The notes below the pieces were generated by a model. The model worked only from the letters and a program-made list of their open reading frames with translations, was not told the DNA's origin and searched no databases. The translations under genes and the position numbers were made by a program. From NCBI GenBank assembly GCA_947496185.1, contig CANMCD010000007.1, positions 62,001 to 126,000 of the forward strand: a stretch of 64,000 nucleotides of DNA, given 5' to 3'. Positions within the stretch are counted from its first letter, which is position 1. The number at the start of each line of letters is the position of its first letter. Shown piece by piece: positions 1-9,079 of this stretch. This DNA comes from an uncultured Tenacibaculum sp. (GTDB lineage: Bacteria > Bacteroidota > Bacteroidia > Flavobacteriales > Flavobacteriaceae).

Positions 1-6
1 TAAAAG

Positions 7-807
7 ATGAAAACAACCAATTTTTTATGGGTAGGTTTAATAAGTTTAGCTACCATTTTTAGTTGTCAAAACGAAGAAATCAATGAAAACCAAGCCGCTA
101 CTTCCGATACTGTATTGGATAGCAAAAGAGAGGCTAAAGAAAGCGTACATCGTATTAATCACGTTTATAATTACTACGGTGAAAAATTTAAAGTAACGTA
201 TGTATATGATGAAGAAAGAAAAGAAGTATTAGAAGCAGAAGGAGATACACATATTGCTGAAAAAATCTTTTCTGATGAAGAAAAAAATCCAAAATCTTTA
301 TTTTTTACGAATCCAAAAGAAAAAAGTACAGAAATTGAGGTGAATGTTTTTGATAATCAAGAAGACCTTAATAAATATGCTTCGGAAGTAGCAGGAGGAT
401 TGCCAGATGTAAAAGAGAAATCAAATAGAAGGTTACAGGCAAGAAACTGTACAAGTACAGATTGGTGGGGCACAGGTAGATTTTATTTTTACCAACATGC
501 TTACTACAATTCTTCAATGAATGGTATGAATAGATTCAATCGTTACTATTACAGAGACCACTGGGTAGGTAATAATCACAACGATAGGTTGTCTTCTTTG
601 ATAGTAACCAAGCCAAGAGAAAAGAAGGCTTTAGTGTATCTTTATCAGCATGGTTGCTATGATGGTAGAGTTATCGGGTTTTATCAATCAAGAGGATACA
701 GTGGATTTGGAGTGGCAAACTTATCTTGGTATACTTTATCTGGATGGTGGTTTTGGAGAAAATCTTGGAACGATCAAGTATCTTCAACTTCTGGATGGGC
801 ATGGTAA
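7..807 (+). CDS. Lipoprotein with C-terminal beta-gamma-crystallin-like domain
   Basis: A 266-residue secreted protein. The N-terminus is a lipoprotein signal peptide with the cleavage/lipidation cysteine at about residue 20 (TIFSC). Residues about 25-140 are charged and unassigned. From about residue 147 there are two aromatic-rich repeats resembling Greek-key motifs of the beta-gamma-crystallin superfamily: one ends in NDRLSS (192-197), the other, beginning VYLYQHGCYDGR, ends in NDQVSS (255-260). Both fit the (N/D)(N/D)xx(S/T)S calcium-binding signature of that family. So a calcium-binding, cell-surface domain is inferred; its biological role is not known. The ATG at 7 follows a stop codon directly, and the gene is followed by a strong terminator at 858-888. 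The domain call rests on motif reading only. Confidence 0.7.
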   Translation: MKTTNFLWVGLISLATIFSCQNEEINENQAATSDTVLDSKREAKESVHRINHVYNYYGEKFKVTYVYDEERKEVLEAEGDTHIAEKIFSDEEKNPKSLFFTNPKEKSTEIEVNVFDNQEDLNKYASEVAGGLPDVKEKSNRRLQARNCTSTDWWGTGRFYFYQHAYYNSSMNGMNRFNRYYYRDHWVGNNHNDRLSSLIVTKPREKKALVYLYQHGCYDGRVIGFYQSRGYSGFGVANLSWYTLSGWWFWRKSWNDQVSSTSGWAW

Positions 808-857
808 TTATATAGCATAACTACCGTATAACGAAAAATAAGAAGTGCGTTAATATT

Positions 858-894
858 AGGCTGTCTAAATAATAAATTTAGACAGCCTTTTTTT
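858..894 (+). terminator. Rho-independent terminator
   Basis: A 13-bp perfect inverted repeat (AGGCTGTCTAAAT, 858-870, and its complement 876-888) with a 5-base loop is followed by a T-run. It ends the lipoprotein gene and lies only a few bases from the stop codon of the convergent lpdA gene, so the hairpin may serve both. Confidence 0.85.
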
Positions 895-895
895 A

Positions 896-2284
896 TTATA
901 AATGAATAACTTCATCATAAGCATCAGCTACGGCCTCCATAACTGCTTCACTCATTGTAGGGTGTGGGTGAATTGCTTTTAATACTTCATAACCTGTAGT
1001 TTCTAGTTTACGAGCGACTACAGCTTCAGCGATCATATCGGTAACACCTGCGCCAATCATGTGACAACCTAACCATTCACCATATTTTGCATCAAAAATT
1101 ACTTTTACAAAACCATCAGGCGTACCTGCTGCTTTTGCTTTTCCTGATGCAGAAAAAGGAAATTTTCCTACTTTTATATCATATCCTTGCTCTTTGGCTT
1201 TGGCTTCTGTTAAACCAACTGAAGCAATTTCAGGAGTAGCATACGTACATCCTGGGATATTCCCATAGTCAATAGTTTCTGTATGTACACCAGCGATCTT
1301 TTCTACACAGGTGATTCCTTCTGCTGAAGCAACATGCGCTAGAGCAGGCCCCGGAGTAACATCACCAATTGCATAGTATCCTGGTATATTTGTTTGATAA
1401 TAATCGTTGACTAAAATTTTATCACGATCTGTGATAATTCCCACATCTTCTAATCCGATATTTTCGATATTGGTTTTAATACCAACGGCAGATAATACTA
1501 CATCAGCTTCTAAAACAACCTCTCCTTTTTTAGTTTTTACGGTTGCTTTTACACCTTTTCCTGTGGTATCTACAGATTCAACAGCAGCGTTGGTCATAAC
1601 TTTGACACCTGCTTTTTTGAAAGAACGTTCCATTTGTTTAGAAACATCTTTATCTTCTACAGGAACAATATTAGGCATATATTCTACGATGGTCACTTCT
1701 GTTCCCATTGAATTATAGAAATGAGCAAATTCAACACCAATAGCTCCCGATCCAACAACAATCATAGATTTTGGTTGTGAAGGTAAACTCATAGCTTCAC
1801 GATATCCAATTACTTTTTTACCGTCTTGTGGTAAGTTAGGTAATTCTCTTGAACGAGCCCCAGTTGCTATGATAATGTGATCAGCGGTATATTCTGTTAC
1901 CTTTCCTTTACTGTCGGTAACAGCTACTTTTTTATTAGGTTTTATTTTACCAAAACCATCAATAATATCAATTTTATTCTTTTTCATCAAAAATTGAACC
2001 CCTTTACTCATACCATCAGCTACACCACGACTACGCTTAATAACGGCTTCAAAATCTTTATCAACTGCTTCAGCTTTTAACCCATACTCATCAACATGTT
2101 TTAAATAATCATATACCTGAGCGGATTTTAACAATGCTTTGGTTGGGATACATCCCCAGTTTAAACAAATTCCACCTAAATTTTCTTTTTCTACTACGGC
2201 AGTTTTAAAACCTAATTGAGATGCTCTGATGGCAGTTACATACCCGCCAGGACCACTTCCAATAACAATTACATCGTATTTCAT
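896..2284 (-). CDS. lpdA: Dihydrolipoyl dehydrogenase (E3)
   Basis: A 462-residue flavoprotein disulfide reductase that reoxidises dihydrolipoamide in the pyruvate/2-oxoglutarate dehydrogenase complexes and the glycine cleavage system, using FAD and NAD+. The FAD-binding GSGPGG motif is at residues 10-15, the redox-active disulfide CLNWGC at C40/C45, the NAD-binding GSGAIG motif near 178, and the C-terminal HPHPTMSE provides the His-Glu catalytic pair (H441/E446). The length is typical. It lies 30 bp downstream of argS on the same strand and may be read from the argS promoter. Confidence 0.96.
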   Translation of the reverse strand: MKYDVIVIGSGPGGYVTAIRASQLGFKTAVVEKENLGGICLNWGCIPTKALLKSAQVYDYLKHVDEYGLKAEAVDKDFEAVIKRSRGVADGMSKGVQFLMKKNKIDIIDGFGKIKPNKKVAVTDSKGKVTEYTADHIIIATGARSRELPNLPQDGKKVIGYREAMSLPSQPKSMIVVGSGAIGVEFAHFYNSMGTEVTIVEYMPNIVPVEDKDVSKQMERSFKKAGVKVMTNAAVESVDTTGKGVKATVKTKKGEVVLEADVVLSAVGIKTNIENIGLEDVGIITDRDKILVNDYYQTNIPGYYAIGDVTPGPALAHVASAEGITCVEKIAGVHTETIDYGNIPGCTYATPEIASVGLTEAKAKEQGYDIKVGKFPFSASGKAKAAGTPDGFVKVIFDAKYGEWLGCHMIGAGVTDMIAEAVVARKLETTGYEVLKAIHPHPTMSEAVMEAVADAYDEVIHL

Positions 2285-2314
2285 GCTTTAGTTGTTTATT
2301 CTTGGTTACTATTA

Positions 2315-4090
2315 CTACATTCTTTCAGGAACATTTATTCCCAATAAATTGAATGCTGATTTAATAATGTCAGCTACTTTTTTAGATAACTGAACTCTAA
2401 ATATTTTACTTTCTTGATTCTCTTCTCCTAAAATGGATACGTTTTGATAAAATGAGTTAAACTCTTTTACCAAATCATAGGTATAGTTTGCAATAACGGC
2501 TGGAGAGTAATTTTTAGCTGCTTGCTGAATTACCTCGGGGTACAATGCTAATTGCTTAATCAATTCTTTTTCCTTCTTATGAAGTTCAATTCCCGTAATG
2601 GTTGTTGAATAATCAAAGGTTGCTTTACGTAAAATTGATTGGATCCTTGCATAGGTATATTGTACAAAAGGTCCTGTATTCCCTTGGAAGTCTACTGAGG
2701 CTTGTGGGTCGAATAAAATTCTCTTTTTAGGATCTACTTTCAATATAAAGTATTTTAAGGCACCCAATCCAATTATTTTATATAAAGACTCCTTTTCTTC
2801 ATTGGTATATCCTTCTAGTTTTCCTAATTCTTGTGAGATTTCTCGTGCAGTATCTGACATTTCAGTCATTAAATCGTCAGCATCAACTACTGTCCCTTCT
2901 CTTGATTTCATTTTTCCCGAAGGTAAATCTACCATACCGTAGCTTAGATGGTATAGTTGATCAGCCCATGAATACCCTAATTTCTTAAGAATTAGAAATA
3001 ATACCTTAAAATGATAATCCTGTTCGTTACCTACGGTATAAACCATTCCGTTTAGGTCAGAAAAATCTTTAGCTCTTTGAATTGCTGTTCCAATGTCTTG
3101 TGTCATATACACCGCCGTACCGTCTGAACGTAACACTAACTTTTCATCCAAACCATCCTCGGTTAAATCACACCAAACAGAACCGTCTTCTTTTTTAAAG
3201 AACACATTGTTTTTTAGTCCTTCTTCTATGACATCTTTTCCTAATAAATAGGTGTTACTTTCGTAGTATAATTTGTCAAAATCTACACCGATATTTTTAT
3301 AGGTAGTATCAAAACCTTCGTACACCCATTCGTTCATCATACGCCATAGGTCAACAACTTCGGTTTTTCCTGACTCCCATTCTCTAAGCATTTCTTGTGC
3401 TTTAACAAAAAGTGGGGCTTTTTTCTTAGCATCCTCTTCGGTAGCACCTGCTTCTACAAGCTCGTGTATTTCTTTTTTATATTCTTGGTCGAATTTTACA
3501 TAGTAATTACCGACTAGTTTGTCTCCTTTTAATCCCGTAGAGGCTGGGGTTTGATTATCACCAAACTTTAACCATGCTAACATTGATTTACAAATATGTA
3601 TCCCACGATCGTTGATGATTTGGGTTTTGTAAACTTTATGCCCTGCTGCTTTTAAGATTTCAGATACAGAGTACCCTAACAAAAGATTTCTTACATGTCC
3701 TAAGTGTAGTGGTTTATTCGTGTTTGGAGAAGAGTATTCTACCATGCGCGAATCTAAACTATTGGGTGCTGCAAAACCATAAGAGTTATTGACAGAAACG
3801 TCATTGAAGAAATCTATATAAAATGAATCGTTGATGACTAAATTTAAAAAACCTTTAACGACATTAAAGCGTTGAATTTCATCGAGATTTTCTACCAAAT
3901 AGTTTCCTAAATCTTCACCAATTTGAACAGGGTTTCCTTTTTTGTACCGGAGTAAAGGAAAAACAACAACGGTAATATCTCCTTCAAAATCTTTTCTAGT
4001 AGCTTGAAATTCTACACTGGGTACTTCTACGCCATATAAGGCTAAAAATCCTTCTTTTACTTTCGTTTGTAATAAGGTCTGAATATTCAT
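2315..4090 (-). CDS. argS: Arginyl-tRNA synthetase
   Basis: A 591-residue class I aminoacyl-tRNA synthetase that charges tRNA-Arg in the cytoplasm. The Arg N-terminal additional domain occupies roughly the first 90 residues, the HIGH signature appears as HLGH (after PNTNKPL), and the KMSKS loop is replaced by GKMKSREG, as is common in bacterial ArgRS. The C-terminal anticodon-binding DALR-type domain ends in NVPERM. The length is as expected. A -7 promoter element lies 20 bases upstream of the start (4111-4118, minus strand). Confidence 0.96.
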   Translation of the reverse strand: MNIQTLLQTKVKEGFLALYGVEVPSVEFQATRKDFEGDITVVVFPLLRYKKGNPVQIGEDLGNYLVENLDEIQRFNVVKGFLNLVINDSFYIDFFNDVSVNNSYGFAAPNSLDSRMVEYSSPNTNKPLHLGHVRNLLLGYSVSEILKAAGHKVYKTQIINDRGIHICKSMLAWLKFGDNQTPASTGLKGDKLVGNYYVKFDQEYKKEIHELVEAGATEEDAKKKAPLFVKAQEMLREWESGKTEVVDLWRMMNEWVYEGFDTTYKNIGVDFDKLYYESNTYLLGKDVIEEGLKNNVFFKKEDGSVWCDLTEDGLDEKLVLRSDGTAVYMTQDIGTAIQRAKDFSDLNGMVYTVGNEQDYHFKVLFLILKKLGYSWADQLYHLSYGMVDLPSGKMKSREGTVVDADDLMTEMSDTAREISQELGKLEGYTNEEKESLYKIIGLGALKYFILKVDPKKRILFDPQASVDFQGNTGPFVQYTYARIQSILRKATFDYSTTITGIELHKKEKELIKQLALYPEVIQQAAKNYSPAVIANYTYDLVKEFNSFYQNVSILGEENQESKIFRVQLSKKVADIIKSAFNLLGINVPERM

Positions 4091-4110
4091 TAAATTGGTA
4101 AATTGAAGTG

Positions 4111-4118
4111 CAAAATTA
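4111..4118 (-). promoter_or_regulatory. -7 promoter element of argS
   Basis: The minus strand reads TAATTTTG, matching the Bacteroidota -7 consensus TAnnTTTG, 20 bases before the argS ATG. No clear -33 TTG is at the usual distance. Confidence 0.4.
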
Positions 4119-4333
4119 CATAAATTATTTGGATGGTATTTAAACTGATTCTAACAAATTATATAATACCAAATTAACATCAAAATAACACATATAAATG
4201 GTTTCTTTTTAGGGGGGATTGTTGTTTAAAAAGATCGAGATTAACAGTGCCTATTGAAATATCTTTCAGTCTAAAACAATACTAAAATAATTCAGTTTAG
4301 TTGTACGATATTTCAAATTTAAAAAGGTATTAG

Positions 4334-4341
4334 TACTTTTG
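4334..4341 (+). promoter_or_regulatory. -7 promoter element of the YkgJ-family gene
   Basis: TACTTTTG matches TAnnTTTG exactly. It overlaps an in-frame upstream TTG at 4339, which therefore should not be the start codon; the ATG at 4381 leaves a leader of about 33 bases. Confidence 0.5.
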
Positions 4342-4380
4342 CAGCAGTATTTATCTCGTTTAGGATTTGAATTTATTTGG

Positions 4381-4887
4381 ATGAAAAATGTTACTGTAAG
4401 TGTTGAGAATTTAAAAAAATTAGCGAAAGAGGCAGCTAAAGAGAATAAAAAATATTTTCAAAAATTAAAGAAACGTACTCCAAGTCGCTTGGATCTTTTG
4501 ATGCAAGAAATTCATGAAGAGGAATTTGAACAAACGGATTGTTTGACTTGTGCAAATTGCTGTAAGACAACGAGTCCAATTTTTACGTATAAGGATATTG
4601 AACGTATAGCGAAATTTTTAAAATTAAAAGTAGCCGATTTTGTAGCACAATATTTACGAATCGATGAAGATGACTTTCATGTACTGAAAACAGCTCCCTG
4701 TTCATTTTTGGATGAAAGTGATAATACTTGTTTGATTTATGATGTCAGACCTAAGGCCTGTGCAGAGTACCCACATACTAACAGAAAAAAGTTTATTCAG
4801 CTAGCAAACTTGACGATCAAAAACACAGAAATTTGTCCTGCAACATACAAGATAATTGAGGAGTTAAAACGAAGGTTACCGCAATAG
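4381..4887 (+). CDS. YkgJ-family cysteine cluster protein
   Basis: A 168-residue cytoplasmic protein of the YkgJ/zinc-iron-chelating family. The core holds the cysteine cluster CLTCANCCK followed by further cysteines at APCSFL, NTCLIY, KACAEYP and EICPA, the pattern that binds a metal or an Fe-S cluster in this family. The exact function is not established. The N-terminal 45 residues are lysine-rich and probably helical. I chose ATG 4381 over the upstream TTG (4339) because the latter lies inside the -7 promoter element. Confidence 0.85.
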   Translation: MKNVTVSVENLKKLAKEAAKENKKYFQKLKKRTPSRLDLLMQEIHEEEFEQTDCLTCANCCKTTSPIFTYKDIERIAKFLKLKVADFVAQYLRIDEDDFHVLKTAPCSFLDESDNTCLIYDVRPKACAEYPHTNRKKFIQLANLTIKNTEICPATYKIIEELKRRLPQ

Positions 4888-5007
4888 CGGGCTTTGACGC
4901 TAGAAATGAGAAGTAAATATTTCATGAATCATTCATAGAAGTATTTACTATATTCTACTAATTAAAAAACTTTATACTATACTTGAAGTGTAAACAGATT
5001 GCTGTCT

Positions 5008-5038
5008 TTTGAAATAAAAAAATATATGCTTATATTTG
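5008..5038 (+). promoter_or_regulatory. Consensus promoter of the sterol-desaturase-family gene
   Basis: TTTG (5008-5011), a 19-base spacer and TATATTTG (5031-5038) form a full match to the Bacteroidota -33/-7 promoter, 16 bases before the ATG at 5055. This is the best promoter in the window. Confidence 0.65.
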
Positions 5039-5054
5039 AGAAAAACCTAATACT

Positions 5055-5891
5055 ATGGAGGCTTTACTGCATTATTTTGAAAATATCCCTCCAGTTCATC
5101 GGGCATTAATTATTGTTAGTGGAATTACTTTTTTTTGGGTGATAGAATCAGCCGTACCGTTGTTTAATTTCAAATATAATAAATGGAAACATGCATTTCC
5201 TAATATCTTCTTTACAGGAACCACCGTTTTGATTAATTTTCTATTAGCGTTTTTGTTATTAAAAACAGCGGATTGGGTTTCAATGGAAGAGTTTGGAATT
5301 ATAAATTGGATACCAGAGCTTCCATTGTGGTTATATATACTATTAGGGGTTGTGTTTTTGGATTTTTTTGGTGCCTATATTCCACATTGGTTAGAACATA
5401 AAGTAAAACCATTATGGATGGTACATTTAGTACATCATACAGATCATAAAGTAGATACTACATCAGCTAATAGACATCATCCTCTTGAAAGTGTTATTCG
5501 TTTTACATTTACGTTATTCGGAGTTTTTGTTGTAGGAACACCGATTGGTATCGTGATGTTGTACCAATCGATGTCTTTGGTTTTTGCACAATTTATTCAT
5601 GCCAATATTAGGTTGCCAAAGCAAGTAGATAAAGTATTGAGTTATATTGTTATTTCTCCAGACATGCATAAAGTACACCATCATAATCTTTTGCCATATA
5701 CAGATAGTAATTATGGGAATATTTTTTCGATCTGGGATCGTTTATTTCTGACTTATAAAGAATTGGATCGAGAAAAAATTATTTACGGAGTGGATACCTT
5801 TCCAAATGAACAAGAAAATTCTAATTTATTGGAACTTCTAAAGCAACCTTTTCAAAAATATAGGAAACCTACCAATTTTGAAGAATTGTGA
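5055..5891 (+). CDS. Sterol desaturase / fatty acid hydroxylase family membrane protein
   Basis: A 278-residue integral membrane protein of the non-haem di-iron hydroxylase superfamily. Membrane segments are visible near residues 15-35, 50-70, 92-110 and 150-180. The histidine clusters that bind the two irons are HWLEH (111-115), HLVHHTDH (124-131) with NRHHP (139-143), and MHKVHHH (204-210). The family hydroxylates or desaturates lipids; the substrate here cannot be read from sequence. It has its own consensus promoter and stands alone, ending 28 bp from the convergent glycosyltransferase gene. Confidence 0.88.
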   Translation: MEALLHYFENIPPVHRALIIVSGITFFWVIESAVPLFNFKYNKWKHAFPNIFFTGTTVLINFLLAFLLLKTADWVSMEEFGIINWIPELPLWLYILLGVVFLDFFGAYIPHWLEHKVKPLWMVHLVHHTDHKVDTTSANRHHPLESVIRFTFTLFGVFVVGTPIGIVMLYQSMSLVFAQFIHANIRLPKQVDKVLSYIVISPDMHKVHHHNLLPYTDSNYGNIFSIWDRLFLTYKELDREKIIYGVDTFPNEQENSNLLELLKQPFQKYRKPTNFEEL

Positions 5892-5919
5892 TGACTACCA
5901 GTAAAAACATTAACGTCTT

Positions 5920-6801
5920 TTAATCGTAAATATTCTTTGTGTGCCACATGTAGCTGTAATGGGTATTCTTCTTTGTATTAGTAAGGTTATTGTGGTTAGG
6001 AAGTTTGTTGATAATAGCTATTTTTCCTGTTCTAATATATCTGATGAATTGTTTGCCATTTTTATCAAATTCTAATTCTAATCTGTAATCTCCTTTGTAA
6101 TTTTGAAAAACATTTCTAAATAGGTATGGACCAGTAGGGTCTAAGGGAGTATACCCATAAAAACTAGAAGAAACATTATCAACGATTTGATCAATTGCTT
6201 CTTTAAATAACGACAACCCTTTTACGGCTGCTATAAATGAAATTTGAATGCCGTTGGTTCTATAATCACCTACAACACGATCTCTAACAAGTACTAAGGT
6301 GTCTCTTTTGAAATCAACAATATCTGAAATAGACACTTTATATTGCTGTGTTAAATCTCCATATATACCACCTTTAATGTAAAGAACACAATATCTAAAT
6401 AGGTCTGCTTTGTATGCTCCTGGTTTTAGTTTTTTATAAGTATTAACTACTTTTGTATCAAAGTGTGTTTTTATAAATTTTAAAGAATCATGGTCACTAT
6501 AGTATTCTATTTTAAACTCAGGGTTACTTTTTAGGGTTTGATCAAAAATATCATGAATTTCTATTGGTAAGTCTTTTTTAGGAACTTTACCAGTTTTAAA
6601 AAGTATGGTTGGAATAGATTCTTTAGTAGAAAGATTAGTTGTTTTGTATTTAGGTAGGTTTATTCTTAATTTCTTATAAAAACTGTTGTTTTTTACTGTT
6701 TTAGTTGGGTTAAAAATATCAAAAATGATACCCTTATTAATAAAGTCAATTGCTTTACTTACTTTTTTACTCGAAAAACGTATTTTTTTCTTTTTTATCA
6801 A
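5920..6801 (-). CDS. GT32-type glycosyltransferase (paralogue C)
   Basis: A 293-residue protein of the OCH1/GT32 capsular-polysaccharide glycosyltransferase type. The centre has the family block GAYKADLFRYC and GGIYGDLTQ. In most family members the second block carries the metal-binding DxD (GGIYxDxD); here it reads D-L-T, and the two neighbouring paralogues share this change. The N-terminal KKKKIRFSSKKVSKAI is basic and also shared. It is the last of three tandem paralogues, separated from the previous one by a terminator and a -7 element, so it is probably transcribed alone. Donor and acceptor sugars are unknown; a role in surface glycan synthesis is inferred. Confidence 0.8.
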   Translation of the reverse strand: MIKKKKIRFSSKKVSKAIDFINKGIIFDIFNPTKTVKNNSFYKKLRINLPKYKTTNLSTKESIPTILFKTGKVPKKDLPIEIHDIFDQTLKSNPEFKIEYYSDHDSLKFIKTHFDTKVVNTYKKLKPGAYKADLFRYCVLYIKGGIYGDLTQQYKVSISDIVDFKRDTLVLVRDRVVGDYRTNGIQISFIAAVKGLSLFKEAIDQIVDNVSSSFYGYTPLDPTGPYLFRNVFQNYKGDYRLELEFDKNGKQFIRYIRTGKIAIINKLPNHNNLTNTKKNTHYSYMWHTKNIYD

Positions 6802-6839
6802 AATAAGGGGTTTATTGTTAATTAAATGTTTATTGCTTG

Positions 6840-6847
6840 CAAATTTA
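6840..6847 (-). promoter_or_regulatory. -7 promoter element of GT32 paralogue C
   Basis: The minus strand reads TAAATTTG, an exact TAnnTTTG match, 38 bases before the start at 6801. Confidence 0.4.
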
Positions 6848-6910
6848 ACAAATAAAGTTGCTTGTTTTTGTTTTTAAGCTGAAATACATCTTTTTTTGAT
6901 TGAAGGTATA

Positions 6911-6941
6911 AAAAAACCTCAGTAGATAAATACCAAGGTTT
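6911..6941 (-). terminator. Rho-independent terminator after GT32 paralogue B
   Basis: On the minus strand AAACCTTGG pairs with CTGAGGTTT (two G-U pairs) around a 10-base loop, followed by a T-run. It separates paralogue C from the A-B pair. Confidence 0.6.
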
Positions 6942-7026
6942 GTTTGTTGTCCATTATATAAATGGTTTTTTAGTAGTTACAAACTAAAAAAAATGAAGTA
7001 TTTATTTCAGAATGTTAATTGATGGT

Positions 7027-7932
7027 TTAATCTAAAATATCTCTATATACTTCACCTCTTAACCAAATTTCGTGATAATTAGTTTTTTTGTTTTTACCTA
7101 TTAATTCATTGTGGTTTGGAAGTTTAGTAACAAGTATTTTTTTTCCTGTTCTTATATTTCTTATTGATTTATAGTCAAATGGATCAAGTTCAAGTTCTAA
7201 TCGATATTGACCTTTGTATGTCTGTAAGGCTCTTCTAAATGCATAAGGTCCAGAAATATCAAGGGAATTTATTCCATAATCCTTAGTATTTACTTTTTGA
7301 ACTATATAATCTATAACAGTTTTAAAAATTGGATTCCCTTTTGTTGAAGCAATGAAACCATTTAAAAGACCGTTAGTAGTTTGGTTTTCATTTTTATAGT
7401 CTCTTACGATAACCAGCTCGTCTTTTTCTAAATCAATAAATTTTGTTAATGGTATATGGTAGGTTTGTGTAAGGTCACCATAGATTCCCCCTTTTATATA
7501 TAAAATACAATATCTAAATAAATCAGCACGAAAAGCTCCTGGGGTTAGACTTTTGTATGCAAAAACAACTTCTTTATTAAAATTCTTTTTTATAAATTCT
7601 AATCGTTGGTTATTATCATAATATTCTATTTGTAAACCTGGGTTTTGTTTTATGGTTTCAATAAAAAGTTTTTTAATGTCGTTGTGTAATTTGTTTTCTG
7701 TGATTTCTCCTGTCTTGTATAAAACAAAAGGAATATTTAGGGTATTTTTTGTGTATTTTTTTGCAGGATAATGATAAGCAAGCTCTTTATTCATACAGAT
7801 TTCTTTTGCTTCTTTTGAGTTAAAGAAGTCAAATATTTTGTTTTTATAGATCTTATCCCAAAAAAACACTGGAAACTGTATAAACTTATCTAATTTTCTG
7901 GATGAAAACCGTATTAGTTTTCTTTTTTTCAT
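7027..7932 (-). CDS. GT32-type glycosyltransferase (paralogue B)
   Basis: A 301-residue paralogue of its two neighbours. It has GAFRADLFRYC and GGIYGDLTQ in the catalytic core, DISGPYAFRRAL near residue 235, and the basic start KKRKLIRFSSRKLDK that marks this set. It starts 3 bases after the stop codon of paralogue A, so the two are one transcript, and ends at the terminator 6911-6941. It is the most divergent of the three, with a different C-terminus (YHEIWLRGEVYRDILD). The fold is GT-A, probably a retaining sugar transferase; the glycan is unknown. Confidence 0.8.
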   Translation of the reverse strand: MKKRKLIRFSSRKLDKFIQFPVFFWDKIYKNKIFDFFNSKEAKEICMNKELAYHYPAKKYTKNTLNIPFVLYKTGEITENKLHNDIKKLFIETIKQNPGLQIEYYDNNQRLEFIKKNFNKEVVFAYKSLTPGAFRADLFRYCILYIKGGIYGDLTQTYHIPLTKFIDLEKDELVIVRDYKNENQTTNGLLNGFIASTKGNPIFKTVIDYIVQKVNTKDYGINSLDISGPYAFRRALQTYKGQYRLELELDPFDYKSIRNIRTGKKILVTKLPNHNELIGKNKKTNYHEIWLRGEVYRDILD

Positions 7933-7935
7933 ATT

Positions 7936-8832
7936 TTAAGTGTTATAAATATTTTTTTTCTCCCACATAAAACTATAATGATTTGATTCAGTTGAGCCAA
8001 TAAGTTCTCTATGGTTTGTATGTTTATTATCAATAGCTATTTTACCTGTTCTAATGAATCTGAGGTAAGACTTACCTCTTGTGTCTGACTCTAAATCAAG
8101 TCTGTAGCTAGTTTTGTGGTTTTGAAAGACTTGTCTAAATAAGTAAGGGCCGGTTGGATCTAAGGCAGTGTGACCATAGTATTCACTTTCTATATTTTTA
8201 ACAATAGTATCAATGGCCTCTTTAAAAATTGGTTGATTTTTTATGGAAGCTAAAAAGCAAATTTGGATTCCATTTGTTTTGTATGGTTGTACGACTCTAT
8301 CCCTTACGATTACTAATTTATCATGTTTTACATCAACAATATCAGAAATAGGACATAAAAACCGTTGAGTCAAATCTCCATATATGCCTCCTTCTATATA
8401 CAAAACACAATATCGAAACAAATCGGCTTTATAAGCTCCGGGTTTAAGTTTTTTATAAGCATTAACGATTTTATCATCAAAATGTTTTTTTATAAAGTTT
8501 AATGAGTCCTTATCACTATAGTATTTCACACTGAAATCAGGATTATCGTTGATTGTTTCTTGAAATATATTTTTAATAATATCAGGTAGCTTTTCGAAAT
8601 TTTCTTTACCTGTTTTATGAATGATTTTAGGAATTGATTCCTTACTGTTATATATTTTTACTTCTGAACGGTTATATTTTAGTTTTTTATTTAGGCTAAC
8701 AATTCTAGCTTCTTTCGGATTGAATAAATCGAATATAAAATTCTTATTAAGTTTGTTTAAAAAATAATATAGGTTATGAATAGCTTTATTAACTTTGTTA
8801 GAGGAAAACCTTATTTTTTTTTTTTTCTTCAT
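7936..8832 (-). CDS. GT32-type glycosyltransferase (paralogue A)
   Basis: A 298-residue GT32 family protein, first gene of the minus-strand glycosyltransferase transcript. The core blocks are GAYKADLFRYC and GGIYGDLTQ, followed by ALDPTGPYLFRQVFQN. It resembles paralogue C more than B: both have the TNGIQI block and the NHYSFMW/THYSYMW end, suggesting that A and C are the more recent duplicates. The -7 element at 8849-8856 lies 16 bases upstream. Confidence 0.8.
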   Translation of the reverse strand: MKKKKKIRFSSNKVNKAIHNLYYFLNKLNKNFIFDLFNPKEARIVSLNKKLKYNRSEVKIYNSKESIPKIIHKTGKENFEKLPDIIKNIFQETINDNPDFSVKYYSDKDSLNFIKKHFDDKIVNAYKKLKPGAYKADLFRYCVLYIEGGIYGDLTQRFLCPISDIVDVKHDKLVIVRDRVVQPYKTNGIQICFLASIKNQPIFKEAIDTIVKNIESEYYGHTALDPTGPYLFRQVFQNHKTSYRLDLESDTRGKSYLRFIRTGKIAIDNKHTNHRELIGSTESNHYSFMWEKKNIYNT

Positions 8833-8848
8833 TACTCTATTATTGAGG

Positions 8849-8856
8849 CAAAATTA
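8849..8856 (-). promoter_or_regulatory. -7 promoter element of the GT32 A-B transcript
   Basis: The minus strand reads TAATTTTG, an exact match, 16 bases before the ATG at 8832. The rest of the divergent 8833-9079 spacer shows no clear motif for the plus-strand GT4 gene. Confidence 0.45.
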
Positions 8857-9079
8857 AAACATTTAATTAATACTTCAGAAGCTTTTAAGGAAATCTTACT
8901 TTTGTATATGATAATACTTTTATATTACAAATTACTAGGAATCAAAATGAGAAGCGCTTTTTTCTTTAAAATATGGTGGAAATTTGAGTTAAACCAGTTT
9001 TTTGGTATTAATATTGATGTATATTGTTTTTTTTTAGACTTAATAGTTTATTTTCGCTAGGTCTTTTTACTTGATATAA

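Noticed and set aside
4339-4380. TTG start for the YkgJ-family gene
   Set aside because: This codon lies inside a perfect -7 promoter element (4334-4341).
8776-9060. 94-residue plus-strand ORF between the GT32 and GT4 genes
   Set aside because: It begins inside the complement of the GT32 gene and reads mostly phenylalanine, leucine and lysine from AT-rich spacer DNA.
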